Assembly (NCBI GenBank): GCA_023653075.1
Contig: JAMNXQ010000003.1
Coordinates: 31,268 to 95,267 of the forward strand
DNA length: 64,000 bases
Direction: 5' to 3'
Source of the DNA: Algoriphagus sp.
GTDB taxonomy: Bacteria > Bacteroidota > Bacteroidia > Cytophagales > Cyclobacteriaceae
Shown here: positions 36,589 to 45,192 of the stretch, piece by piece
Position numbering within the stretch: the stretch's first letter is position 1
Layout of the letters: every line of letters begins with the position of its first letter
Notes under the pieces: generated by a model
Seen by the model: only the letters and a program-made list of their open reading frames with translations
What the model was told of the DNA's origin: nothing
The model's database searches: none
Made by a program: the position numbers and the translations under genes

Positions 36589-37460
36589 GTCAACACCTTG
36601 GTAAAGCGGTAGTGCTGCGCTGCCCAGCAGGCACTTCCTTTCAGGATGAAGGACGTCACGGAGGAGCTAAATACGGCATTCCTAGCTCTGGGGCAATGGA
36701 TCAAAGGAGTTTTCGCTGGGCAAATCACCTCCTTAAAAACTTCAACACTGCAGTGGCCTTGGAAATGGCTCAACCTGGTCTAAGAATTCAATTTGATCAA
36801 ATCTGCCATATCTCTTTGGTGGGAGCAAAAGTGATGGCAAGCCTAAACCAAACTCCAATTACCAATCCAAGTTTAATTGCTATTGCAGGAGGAGATCTCC
36901 TTGAAGTTGGCAAATTCCTGTCCGGTAGCCGTTTGTACCTATGCATTCAAGGTGGATTTCAGGTGGAGCGTTACCTAGGGTCAGGAAGCGATTTTGAATC
37001 GATCACTTCTCCTTCCATTCGAAGTTACCCGAAGGTCTTGTCCTACATCCCAATCCCTCAACCCAGTTCACTTGGAGCAAAACCCAAGTGGGAAACTTCT
37101 TGGTTTGAATCACCTGAAATCGAAGCCTATCATGGTGCTGATTGGGCACTTTTGTCCTCAGCGCAACAAAAATTAATCCACTCTTCCATCTTCCATGTTT
37201 CCAAATTCAGTAATCGAATGGGCATTCAGTTGGAAGAACTCGTTCCCAACCCACTGGAAGATCTCCCCACCAATCCTGTTTTTCCAGGAACAGTGCAATT
37301 GACCTCTGGAGGAAAGATCATTGTCTTGATGCGGGATGCAGGGGTGACGGGTGGGTATCCCCGAATCCTGCACCTGACTGAAGATGGGCAATCCAAATTG
37401 GCGCAGAAAAGGGTTGGAGATCCCATTCGATTTCAACTTCTTGAGACGATTACGGGTTAA
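36585..37460 (+). CDS. pxpC: 5-oxoprolinase subunit PxpC
   Basis: A 291-residue carboxyltransferase subdomain A/B protein (KipA-like). Seen are TSFQDEGRHGGAKYGIPSSG (about 19-38), MDQRSFRWAN, LYLCIQGGFQVERYLGS (about 112-128), SNRMGIQLE (about 208-216) and VLMRDAGVTGGYPRI (about 250-264). It completes the PxpABC operon, the prokaryotic 5-oxoprolinase, so the cell can recover glutamate from spontaneously formed pyroglutamate. Confidence 0.92.
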   Translation: MSQHLGKAVVLRCPAGTSFQDEGRHGGAKYGIPSSGAMDQRSFRWANHLLKNFNTAVALEMAQPGLRIQFDQICHISLVGAKVMASLNQTPITNPSLIAIAGGDLLEVGKFLSGSRLYLCIQGGFQVERYLGSGSDFESITSPSIRSYPKVLSYIPIPQPSSLGAKPKWETSWFESPEIEAYHGADWALLSSAQQKLIHSSIFHVSKFSNRMGIQLEELVPNPLEDLPTNPVFPGTVQLTSGGKIIVLMRDAGVTGGYPRILHLTEDGQSKLAQKRVGDPIRFQLLETITG

Positions 37461-37520
37461 TTCCACCAAATAAAAGCCTAGAAGGTGTTGAGATTTTGCA
37501 GAAAGTAAATTACCTTTTAG

Positions 37521-37666
37521 GTCTATCCGCAAGCACACTAGTAGCTTAAAGCATCCTTGGATTTCTGCGGATAATCGTCGACAGACGACTGTCCACAGAC
37601 CATAGCTCACCTAAAGAAACTTCATGGTTTATTTTTCTTTGGCTACTGGTAACAAAGCAGATAATC
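37521..37666 (-). repeat. dispersed intergenic repeat, copy C (MITE-like)
   Basis: A 146-bp copy in the opposite orientation to A and B. Plus-strand ends are GTCTATCCGC (37521-37530, degenerate) and GCAGATAATC (37657-37666). The inner block TCGTCGACAGACGACTGTCC (37576-37595) is the complement of the same block in copy A, and the match continues through GGTCTGTGGAC. It fills the gap between pxpC and the DUF4301 gene. The antisense frame over pxpC that runs into it is a shadow. Confidence 0.8.
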
Positions 37667-37708
37667 AGTTTACTTTAACTACTTGAGTTTATCCTAAACT
37701 ATCCAGCC

Positions 37709-39220
37709 ATGGACGCAACACTCACCCAAAAAATAACTGCACAAGGCAAGCAGGTTGAAGCTGTACAAGGACAGTTGGAAAGTTTCAAAAAAGGGTTTCC
37801 TTTTTTGAGCTTGCTGTGCCCTGCTACTTCTGCTCGAGGAATCCAGGTTTGGAATGAAAATCAAGTACAGCATTACCAAAGTTTTTTCTCCCGTCGGGCT
37901 CCAGAATTAGAAATCGTCAAATTTGTTCCTGCCTCTGGTGCTGCCAGTCGCATGTTTAAGGATCTTTTCTCCTTTTTAGAAACAGACGGCGATTTATCAA
38001 AAAATGGCTTCACCCAGAAATTTATTGGGAACCTGAGCAAGTTTGCTTTTTTCCAAGACTTAGATGGAGTACTTCAACAAGAAGGCGAATCCATTGCTTC
38101 TTTGCTGGAAAACAAGGAATACAAGAAATTGGTAGCCGCCTTGCTTACAGAAACAGGCTTAAACTACGGTAACCTCCCCAAAGGTCTATTGAAGTTCCAT
38201 GCCTATGGAAATGCAAACCGGTGCCCTGCGGAGGAACATTTAATCGAAGGAATTCAGTACGGCGTAGGCAGGGACAAGCAGGTCCGCATCCATTTCACTG
38301 TTTCGCCTGAACACGAAGAAGGCTTTGTCAAGGAAATAAACCAGCACCTTCCTCGACTTCAGGAATCAACTGGATTGGTATTTAAGGTCAGCTATTCCCA
38401 TCAAAAAAAATCCACCGATACCATTGCTGTAGACGAATCAAATGAACCCTTCCTGGAAGAGGATGGGAGCCTCTTGTTTAGACCCTCAGGTCATGGAGCC
38501 TTACTTGAAAATCTAAATGAGGTAGCCGGGGACCTGATTTTTATCAAAAACATTGATAATGTCGTTCCTGATCGGCTAAAGCCAGTGACGAAATCCTACA
38601 AAATGGCCCTTGCTGGCCTTTTGCTAGAAGTTCAATCTCGTATATTTGAAGCCTTAAGAGCACTTGAAGAAGTATCCTTTAAATCGGTAAGCAAAGCAAA
38701 AGAAGTGTATGTCTTGGATTTGGGGGGACTAGTTCCAGAGGGAATCCAGAACGCTAGCCTAGCGGAGCAAGCGGCATTTTTTCATGCCAAGTTGAATCGC
38801 CCAATTCGGGTATGTGGAATGGTGAAAAATACTGGTGAACCGGGCGGAGGCCCTTTTTGGATCCATGAAAAAGACGGCACCCAATCCCTTCAAATCTTAG
38901 AAACTGCCCAAATTGATTTGAATGACGCCACCTCCAAACAGCATTTTCAAGCATCTACGCATTTCAATCCAGTAGATTTGGTTTGTGGCACTCGGGATTA
39001 CCGTGGCCAGGCCTTTGACCTGCCGCAGTTTCGAGATATGAATACAGGATTTATTACCGAAAAATCAAAAAGTGGAAAGGTGCTTAAAGCCTTGGAACTT
39101 CCTGGATTGTGGAATGGGGCTATGGCAAACTGGAACACCCTTTTTGTGGAAGTACCCATAATCACGTTCAATCCCGTAAAAACCATTAACGACCTGCTTC
39201 GGGAAGAGCACCAAGCTTAA
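37709..39220 (+). CDS. DUF4301 domain protein
   Basis: The 503-residue protein shows KFVPASGAASRMFKDLFSFLE (in part, about 71-90), a glycine-rich nucleotide-site-like segment; KFHAYGNANRCPAEEHLIEG and GHGALLENLNEVAGDLIFIKNIDNVVPD (in part), both reminiscent of sugar nucleotidyltransferases such as UTP-glucose-1-phosphate uridylyltransferases; and a C-terminal IPIITFNP. It matches DUF4301, a family of Bacteroidota. A nucleotidyltransferase-like role is inference. No signal peptide. It stands alone between repeat C and the WYL regulator. Confidence 0.8.
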   Translation: MDATLTQKITAQGKQVEAVQGQLESFKKGFPFLSLLCPATSARGIQVWNENQVQHYQSFFSRRAPELEIVKFVPASGAASRMFKDLFSFLETDGDLSKNGFTQKFIGNLSKFAFFQDLDGVLQQEGESIASLLENKEYKKLVAALLTETGLNYGNLPKGLLKFHAYGNANRCPAEEHLIEGIQYGVGRDKQVRIHFTVSPEHEEGFVKEINQHLPRLQESTGLVFKVSYSHQKKSTDTIAVDESNEPFLEEDGSLLFRPSGHGALLENLNEVAGDLIFIKNIDNVVPDRLKPVTKSYKMALAGLLLEVQSRIFEALRALEEVSFKSVSKAKEVYVLDLGGLVPEGIQNASLAEQAAFFHAKLNRPIRVCGMVKNTGEPGGGPFWIHEKDGTQSLQILETAQIDLNDATSKQHFQASTHFNPVDLVCGTRDYRGQAFDLPQFRDMNTGFITEKSKSGKVLKALELPGLWNGAMANWNTLFVEVPIITFNPVKTINDLLREEHQA

Positions 39221-39243
39221 GTAATTCTTTTACTGAACTAGGG

Positions 39244-40158
39244 TCAATAAAACCCTTTTTGAATTTGCTCTGCTAGGTAGGCTTTGAGTTCATTCCCCTC
39301 CTCTACTTTGATTTCTCCAGGGAGCCCCAGAATAAATCGAGCCAAGCCAGGTAAGTGCGGAATCTCCCCTTCAAAATAGTAGTGATTTCGGTTTTTGATT
39401 TGGATAAAAGGTCTGGCCGTTGGATACTCTTCGACCATCAATTGGTAGGCTTTCTTACTCAGTTTGAGTTTGATGTGAATCTTTCCCTTTCCTGTAAATC
39501 CAAACAAGGCTTGCTCTGGGAGTTCATGGGCAGATTCAAACTTCCAACCTTCAGAAGCAATAACCACCTCTCCCATCCGTTCCAATTTAAACATCTTCAT
39601 GGTTTGACTCTCCAGTTCAAACGCATGAATGTGCTCGTAATCGGAAGTAAATCCTACCGGCTCTACTAGGCGATCAGATACGGTATCGCTGCGTAATGAA
39701 TAGTAATCCTTGATCCAAACTTGCTTCTTCTGAGTGATCCCTTGGGCAATAAGGTCCACCATGCGACCAAGATTTGCCTTGAATAGGTCCTCCGTGCTCA
39801 ATTGAACTTCCGATTGGAGGTTGAGCTTTTGCACTACCGCATCTTTTAGCGCATTCCCTTTACCTTGACTTTCCAAAATTGTACTGAGCCATTGGTTCTC
39901 CTCAGGAGAAAAAGATGTACCCGAACTTGGCTTAGGTAAGTATTCTGGGCGCTCCTGGATCTTGTACTTGCTAAATTCTCTCACCACCACAAATCCCAAA
40001 GCTTCCAAAAGTTTGAAGTACCTGTAAATGGTCCGCTCGTCCGTTTGCAACAATTCCGCGAGGCGGTGAACAGGCTTCCCAATGGTACCTTGCAAAAGGT
40101 TGATTAACTTAAAAACGCGCAAGATTTTTTGTTGCTCAATAGGAGTTGATTTGGCCAT
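39244..40158 (-). CDS. WYL-domain helix-turn-helix transcriptional regulator
   Basis: The 304-residue protein has an N-terminal winged helix (about 8-60, NLLQGTIGKPVHRLAELLQTDERTIYRYF in part; DERTIYRYFKLLEALGF is the recognition helix region) and a central WYL domain (about 135-215, KKQVWIKDYYSL and HIHAFELESQTMKMFKLERMGEV in part), which senses a ligand in many regulators. Its start faces an array of GTCA half-sites at 40163-40232, so it probably regulates its own gene. It is 24 bases from the DUF4301 gene, tail to tail. Confidence 0.82.
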   Translation of the reverse strand: MAKSTPIEQQKILRVFKLINLLQGTIGKPVHRLAELLQTDERTIYRYFKLLEALGFVVVREFSKYKIQERPEYLPKPSSGTSFSPEENQWLSTILESQGKGNALKDAVVQKLNLQSEVQLSTEDLFKANLGRMVDLIAQGITQKKQVWIKDYYSLRSDTVSDRLVEPVGFTSDYEHIHAFELESQTMKMFKLERMGEVVIASEGWKFESAHELPEQALFGFTGKGKIHIKLKLSKKAYQLMVEEYPTARPFIQIKNRNHYYFEGEIPHLPGLARFILGLPGEIKVEEGNELKAYLAEQIQKGFY

Positions 40159-40162
40159 GGCA

Positions 40163-40232
40163 TTTTTGACGATTAGTGTCCAAAAATAATGGAATGAAAA
40201 TTGTCAAACTAAATTTTGACACTATTTGTCAA
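40163..40232. promoter_or_regulatory. operator-like array of GTCA/TGAC half-sites before the WYL gene
   Basis: Three overlapping dyads: TTTTTGAC...GTGTCCAAAAA (40163-40185, one bulge), TGTCAAA (40202-40208) with TTTGACA (40215-40221), and TTGACA (40216-40221) with TGTCAA (40227-40232). They begin a few bases upstream of the start of the WYL regulator. Such dense, precisely paired half-sites suggest a regulator-binding region, most simply for the WYL protein itself. Confidence 0.5.
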
Positions 40233-40240
40233 TATTTTTG

Positions 40241-40279
40241 AAAAAAATAAAGGCCTCAATCCATACCTGAATTGAGACC
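40241..40279 (-). terminator. Rho-independent-like terminator after the Rieske gene
   Basis: On the minus strand, GGTCTCAAT pairs with ATTGAGGCC (one mismatch, loop of about 10), followed by TTTATTTTTTT. It begins about 44 bases after the Rieske stop codon. Confidence 0.6.
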
Positions 40280-40322
40280 CAAAAGGAGGTGAACGGAAGA
40301 AAAGATAGTCTAGAAAATACCG

Positions 40323-40817
40323 TTACTTATTGATTGTAAGCGTAGTACCTGAAACAGAAGTGGTATACACCTGCAAAGGCTGCGTGGCAGGACCTTGAAG
40401 AACTTGCCCAGCAGTATCAAAAATAGAGTTGTGACAGGTACAGGTAAACTTGCTGCTCGCAAAAGTCCAACTATCGAAACAGCCAGAGTGAGTACAGACC
40501 GAGGTCAAAGCCACAAAAGTCCCATTGAGATTGGCCACCAGTGTTTTTGCAGAGTCAATCAGTAACCATCCCCCTGAAGTGGCCAACCGGGTTTGAATGG
40601 TTAGATTCACCTGTATCGTGGATCCGGAAACTGTAATTCCATTGGAAGAACTTGAACCCGGAGGCGGCGTTGAATCATCAGGTTCCTCAGAACTCACACA
40701 AGAAGTAAAGAATGCGATCCCAAAAGATCCTAAGACGGTCGCTAATCCTGCTTTTTCTAAAAATTGTCTTCTAGATTCAGAAAGACTACCCGATTGTAAA
40801 AATTGATCTTTTTTCAT
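40323..40817 (-). CDS. Rieske 2Fe-2S lipoprotein with Tat-like signal
   Basis: A 164-residue protein. The N-terminus carries SESRRQFLEKAGLATVLGSF, a twin-arginine-type signal (RRQFL 16-20), and then a lipobox FTSC with Cys40. The Rieske ligands are in CTHSGC (C108, H110, C113) and CTCHNS (C126, C128, H129); C108/H110 and C126/H129 should bind the cluster, and C113 with C128 would form the disulfide. It is small and has no transmembrane domain beyond the signal, so it is likely a periplasmic or outer-membrane electron carrier. A terminator follows and an inverted repeat lies just upstream. Confidence 0.85.
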   Translation of the reverse strand: MKKDQFLQSGSLSESRRQFLEKAGLATVLGSFGIAFFTSCVSSEEPDDSTPPPGSSSSNGITVSGSTIQVNLTIQTRLATSGGWLLIDSAKTLVANLNGTFVALTSVCTHSGCFDSWTFASSKFTCTCHNSIFDTAGQVLQGPATQPLQVYTTSVSGTTLTINK

Positions 40818-40834
40818 TTCCAGTTGATTTAGAT

Positions 40835-40855
40835 TTACTTGTAACTCACAAGTAA
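40835..40855. promoter_or_regulatory. inverted repeat upstream of the Rieske gene
   Basis: TTACTTGT (40835-40842) and ACAAGTAA (40848-40855) are a perfect pair with a 5-base spacer, 17 bases upstream of the Rieske ATG. It may be an operator or a leader hairpin. The gap also separates the gene from the minus-strand gene upstream. Confidence 0.4.
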
Positions 40856-40888
40856 TAAACTGATTTGAATAAAAAAGGTTTCGGAATT

Positions 40889-41404
40889 TTAAAAATGTTT
40901 GGGTTTAAGAATTTCACTTACCACCACAGCATCTCGAAAAGATTTGGGATTCTTCAAGAGTTCTGCGTAAGGGTTTCGGTTTTCCACAGGAAGCTCATAG
41001 ATTTTAGGTCGAACACTTGGTGTTATCGCTGTAGTGGACTCTGTTTGCGCATAAAACTGCTGCCTAGCATTTCTTCTTGAACTTTCTGCCTCTACATCTA
41101 TTCCTTCAGCCACCACTACTTCCTGATGCGGCAGTGCTTGTCTCTTGGATTTTTTAGGATTTGAAGAACTAGGAACGGCCTCTTCCATTTGGACCGGAGG
41201 TGTTTCAACAACCACTTCAGGAATTTTTGGCTCCTGGCTTTCCCGAATTTCACGTAGTAATTCCTCGAAAGTGAACCCTTTTTGAGGAGCTTCAGGGGCT
41301 GGATTTTCTCCCTCTGGAAGAGATTCAGGCTTCTTTTTTGAACTTGCCCGATATAGAAAATAAGCCACAATGGCTACGACATAGATGATTTGTCCGAGTT
41401 CCAT
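40889..41404 (-). CDS. single-pass membrane protein with Pro/Glu-rich cytoplasmic tail, unknown
   Basis: I take the ATG at 41402-41404 (MELGQIIYVVAIVAYFLYRA), giving 171 residues; the longer frame uses a TTG. One N-terminal helix (about 3-20) is followed by a long polar, Pro/Glu/Lys-rich segment (KKKPESLPEGENPAPEAPQK) and by SSSNPKKSKRQALPHQEVVV. The tail resembles linker-type sequence and could be disordered. No family recognised. It precedes smc on the opposite strand (divergent). Confidence 0.65.
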   Translation of the reverse strand: MELGQIIYVVAIVAYFLYRASSKKKPESLPEGENPAPEAPQKGFTFEELLREIRESQEPKIPEVVVETPPVQMEEAVPSSSNPKKSKRQALPHQEVVVAEGIDVEAESSRRNARQQFYAQTESTTAITPSVRPKIYELPVENRNPYAELLKNPKSFRDAVVVSEILKPKHF

Positions 41405-41510
41405 GGAGTTAAGGTAAACCAAAAAGTTGTAATTACGAACCAACCCAATTTTTTGTAGCTCGGATCATTTAATTTTCTCCATAAAAACAACTCCTATTCC
41501 TTCGATTTTT

Positions 41511-41540
41511 TTGCCAAATTCCTAGAATCGAGCTATTTTG
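41511..41540 (+). promoter_or_regulatory. near-consensus promoter for smc
   Basis: TTG at 41511-41513, 20-base spacer, then TATTTTG at 41534-41540, which is TAnnTTTG with one T missing. Transcription would start about 20 bases before the ATG at 41568. The match is imperfect. Confidence 0.3.
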
Positions 41541-41567
41541 ACCCTTTATTCCCCCTAAAAATTAGTA

Positions 41568-44500
41568 ATGCTACTTAGTAAGCTGGAAATCAAAGGATTC
41601 AAAAGTTTCGGAGACAAAATGGTGATCCATTTTGACAAAGGCATTACGGGTGTGGTGGGTCCTAATGGCTGTGGCAAATCCAATGTCGTTGATGCGATTC
41701 GCTGGGTATTGGGTGAGCAGAAATCTAGAATGCTCCGCTCCGATAAAATGGAGAATGTGATTTTCAACGGGACTAAAAATAGAAAGCCAACCAACTTGGC
41801 AGAAGTGTCCCTCACCTTTGAAAACACCAAGAACCTACTCCCCACCGAATATACCCATGTGACCATTACCAGAAGGTACTACCGCAGTGGGGAAAGTGAA
41901 TACCAAATCAATGGAGTCACCTGCCGACTGAAGGACATCACCAACTTATTTTTAGATACAGGCATCAATTCCAATTCCTATGCGATCATTGAACTCAAAA
42001 TGATCGATGAATTGCTCAATGACAAGAATAATTCCCGTCGTGAACTTTTTGAAGAAGCCGCTGGAATCTCCAAGTTTAAAAATCGCAAGCGGGAAACACT
42101 TCGAAAGTTGGAGGATACAGATGCAGACCTTTCACGGGTAGAAGACTTGCTTTTTGAAATTGATAAAAACCTCAAGTCTTTAGAAAAGCAAGCCAAACAG
42201 GCATCCAAATACTTCGAAATTAAGGCAGAGTACCGAGTGGCTAGCATCAATCTGGCCAAAAAATCCTTGGAGCAATTGCAACTTGCCCTAGTGGATTCAC
42301 AAAGCAAAATCCAACAGGAGTCTGACCAAAAGTTGGAGATTCAAACTCAAATTGCGGAACTAGAAGCCCAATTGAGTGCTGCTAAGGCAGACCTGATTGG
42401 AAAAGAAAAGTTGCTCGCCTCTAGACAAAAAGCCCTCAACGAGCAGGTCAACAAAATCAGGACCTTTGAATCAGATAAGAAAATAAAAAATGAGCGCCTC
42501 CGATTTCTAGAAGATCGGTCACAGGCCCTTCGTGAACAAATTGACCAAGACCGCAAATCAAATGAACGAGCGGCATTTGCAATACGATCCCTCGAACAAG
42601 AGAAAGAGGCGGCTGAAAAGATCTTGGCAGAAAAGGAAGTGCTAGTTGCCCAATTACGGGAAGCCTACGACTTTCAAAAAACTGCTGCTTCAGAAAAGCA
42701 AGAGAAGCACAAGGAACTCAGTCTGCAGGTTTCCCAAATCAAAGAGCGTGTATACCAAGCGGGTAAAGAAGTTGAAATCAAGCAAATTCAATGGTCCACC
42801 CTCAAACAAGAACTGGAGCGTACCTCCTCAGACGATAGTTCGCAGGAAGCGAGTCTCGCAGATTTTGAACAAAATTTAACGCTGATCAAGGCACAACTCG
42901 ATGAGGCCCAGGAGGCTTTTGACCTACTTAAGCAAAAGCAGGAGGACCAAGATCAAAAAGTTGAAGAAACGAGCCGAATCGTTGAAATGATCCGTGAGGA
43001 ATTAACTCAAGTTTCCCGTAAACTGGATTCAAAGACGAATGAGTTCAACTTGACCAAGTCCTTGGTTGAAAATCTGGAAGGATTTCCCGAAGCCATCAAA
43101 TTTTTGAAGAAGAATCCAAGTTGGGGCAAGGATGTTCCCCTCCTATCCGATCTCCTTACTACTGATGAAAAGTACCGGGTCACCATCGAAAATTACCTGG
43201 AAAATTACCTTAACTATTACGTGGTAGATACGGAAGCCGAGGCTATTTCCGCCATACAATTGCTTAGCGATGCAGCCAGAGGAAAGGCGAATTTTTTCAT
43301 CCTAGCCCATTTTGAACAGTTTTCTCCAAGTCAATCCCAGATCTTTCCAAATGCACGCGCTGCAACAGAGATCATCGAGTTTGATGTCAAATACAGTCGC
43401 TTGATCAATTACATTCTGGATAATGTCTACATCGTTCAGGGGGATTATGCTGACTTTCCAAGCCAAAAAGAAGGAGTTTTCCTTTCGGAATCTGGTAAGT
43501 ACATCAAGAAGAAATTTTCCCTTTCCGGGGGTTCTGTTGGCTTGTTTGAAGGTAAGCGAATTGGTAGAGCCAAAAACCTAGAAAAGCTAGAGAAGGAAAT
43601 CAAGGAACTGAACAAAAAAGTAAGCACCTCACGGGCCAACCTGGACCAAAAGTTGGGAGAGCTGACCAAATTGAAGGAGTTGAGCTACAAAAAAGCCTTG
43701 GAAGATAGTCAGGCCAACTTACAAGTGCTCAATTCTGAATTTGTATCGGTTCGTACCAAAAAGGAACAACTTTCCGAATTACTTACATCCAATGCCACTA
43801 AACGAGAGGACATCTTGGCACGAATTGAGAGCCTAGATGCAAGTTTAGCGCAAATCCAGCCACAACTTACCCAAGAAAAAGCCCTTTTCGATGAATTAAA
43901 CGAACAATTGATTCTCCTAACAGAGGAGTTGGAGGTAGTCAACAAGCTACTTGCAGAGAAGTCTCAACTTTTCAATCAAGAAAATATTACCTATATCCAG
44001 CAGTTGAACCGCGTGAGTAATGCGGAGCAGGAAATCGAATTCAAGCAAAGTGCGTTTGAAAGTTCAAAAGAGCGGATCGAAAGATCCCAAGAAGAACTCG
44101 GCCAATTGGACGCTGAAATCAAGTCCCTCTTGGACAACAATGAAGTAAAAGACGATGAATTGATCGCGCTTTATACCGAAAAAGAGGACATTGAATTGGG
44201 GGTAACGGAAGCAGAAAAAGTCTATTACGGTACTCGAGGGCTGATTGACGAACTGGATACGCGAATAAGAAGTTTGCAAAAAGCCAAGGAAGGTTACGAT
44301 GATTTGGTGCTTGCCCTACAGTCGCAAATCAATGAAATTCGTCTCAAAATGGCTGGGATGAAGGAACGCTTGAATGTAGAGTTTGAGCTGGACCTGGAAG
44401 CCCTGATGTCCGAAAATCCGGCACTAGACGAAGAATTTGCTGCCTTTAAAGAAGATCAGCTCAAGGAGCTAGTTCACAAGCAAAAGGACCGACTTGATAA

Positions 44501-45107
44501 AATTGGCCCCATTAATCCCATGGCTATGGAAGCCTACGATGAAATCAAGATTCGTTATGATTTCATCACTACCCAAAAAGAGGATTTGATTAAAGCCAAG
44601 GACTCCCTCCTCTCCACAATTTCGGAGATTGACTTAGTAGCTCGAGAAACCTTCTTGGATGCGTTTGGTAAGATCAAAGAGAATTTTGTACGGGTATTTC
44701 GTTCCCTATTTACCGAGCAAGACGATTGCGATCTGACCTTGGTAGATCCAGAAAATCCCTTAGAGTCTGCCATCGAAATTATGGCCAAGCCAAAAGGCAA
44801 GCGTCCATTGACCATCAATCAGTTGAGCGGAGGTGAAAAAACCTTGACGGCCACCTCCTTGCTATTCTCAATCTACCTGTTAAAGCCTGCCCCTTTCTGT
44901 ATTTTTGACGAAGTAGATGCACCACTTGACGATGCCAACATTGATAAATTCAATCAGATCATCCAGCAGTTTAGTGCAGAAAGTCAGTTTATCATTGTCA
45001 CGCACAACAAACGAACCATGGCCAGTACGGATATTATCTATGGCATTACCATGATTGAAGCTGGAGTCTCACGTGTGGTTCCTGTGGATTTGAGGGAATT
45101 GAACTGA
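41568..45107 (+). CDS. smc: chromosome segregation protein SMC
   Basis: A 1179-residue SMC ATPase. The Walker A motif is GPNGCGKSNVVDAIRWVLGE (31-50), the ABC signature LSGGEKTLTATSLL is near 1086-1099, and the Walker B CIFDEVDAPLDDANI is near 1111-1125. Two long coiled coils (about 170-500 and 670-1020) flank a hinge domain near residues 510-660. SMC dimers with ScpA/ScpB condense and segregate chromosomes; these partners are not in the window. Length and order are canonical. No neighbour gene in the region belongs to the same pathway. Confidence 0.96.
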   Translation: MLLSKLEIKGFKSFGDKMVIHFDKGITGVVGPNGCGKSNVVDAIRWVLGEQKSRMLRSDKMENVIFNGTKNRKPTNLAEVSLTFENTKNLLPTEYTHVTITRRYYRSGESEYQINGVTCRLKDITNLFLDTGINSNSYAIIELKMIDELLNDKNNSRRELFEEAAGISKFKNRKRETLRKLEDTDADLSRVEDLLFEIDKNLKSLEKQAKQASKYFEIKAEYRVASINLAKKSLEQLQLALVDSQSKIQQESDQKLEIQTQIAELEAQLSAAKADLIGKEKLLASRQKALNEQVNKIRTFESDKKIKNERLRFLEDRSQALREQIDQDRKSNERAAFAIRSLEQEKEAAEKILAEKEVLVAQLREAYDFQKTAASEKQEKHKELSLQVSQIKERVYQAGKEVEIKQIQWSTLKQELERTSSDDSSQEASLADFEQNLTLIKAQLDEAQEAFDLLKQKQEDQDQKVEETSRIVEMIREELTQVSRKLDSKTNEFNLTKSLVENLEGFPEAIKFLKKNPSWGKDVPLLSDLLTTDEKYRVTIENYLENYLNYYVVDTEAEAISAIQLLSDAARGKANFFILAHFEQFSPSQSQIFPNARAATEIIEFDVKYSRLINYILDNVYIVQGDYADFPSQKEGVFLSESGKYIKKKFSLSGGSVGLFEGKRIGRAKNLEKLEKEIKELNKKVSTSRANLDQKLGELTKLKELSYKKALEDSQANLQVLNSEFVSVRTKKEQLSELLTSNATKREDILARIESLDASLAQIQPQLTQEKALFDELNEQLILLTEELEVVNKLLAEKSQLFNQENITYIQQLNRVSNAEQEIEFKQSAFESSKERIERSQEELGQLDAEIKSLLDNNEVKDDELIALYTEKEDIELGVTEAEKVYYGTRGLIDELDTRIRSLQKAKEGYDDLVLALQSQINEIRLKMAGMKERLNVEFELDLEALMSENPALDEEFAAFKEDQLKELVHKQKDRLDKIGPINPMAMEAYDEIKIRYDFITTQKEDLIKAKDSLLSTISEIDLVARETFLDAFGKIKENFVRVFRSLFTEQDDCDLTLVDPENPLESAIEIMAKPKGKRPLTINQLSGGEKTLTATSLLFSIYLLKPAPFCIFDEVDAPLDDANIDKFNQIIQQFSAESQFIIVTHNKRTMASTDIIYGITMIEAGVSRVVPVDLRELN

Positions 45108-45161
45108 TTATGCTATAAAACTTAATAGTAGCCTAATGTTCAGTTAAAGGGTATTACGAAA

Positions 45162-45192
45162 CGAGCCAGTATTTTTAACAAGTGAAGGCTCG
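45162..45192 (+). promoter_or_regulatory. hairpin enclosing the PAP2 start codon
   Basis: CGAGCC (45162-45167) pairs with GGCTCG (45187-45192); the 19-base loop contains the GTG start at 45182. A messenger RNA folding this way would hide the start, so translation might be controlled, but no T-run or further structure is present and chance is possible. Confidence 0.3.

Noticed and set aside
37173-37610. Minus-strand frame of 145 residues covering the end of pxpC and repeat C
   Set aside because: It lies mostly antisense to pxpC and runs into a repeat; no start signal or coding character.
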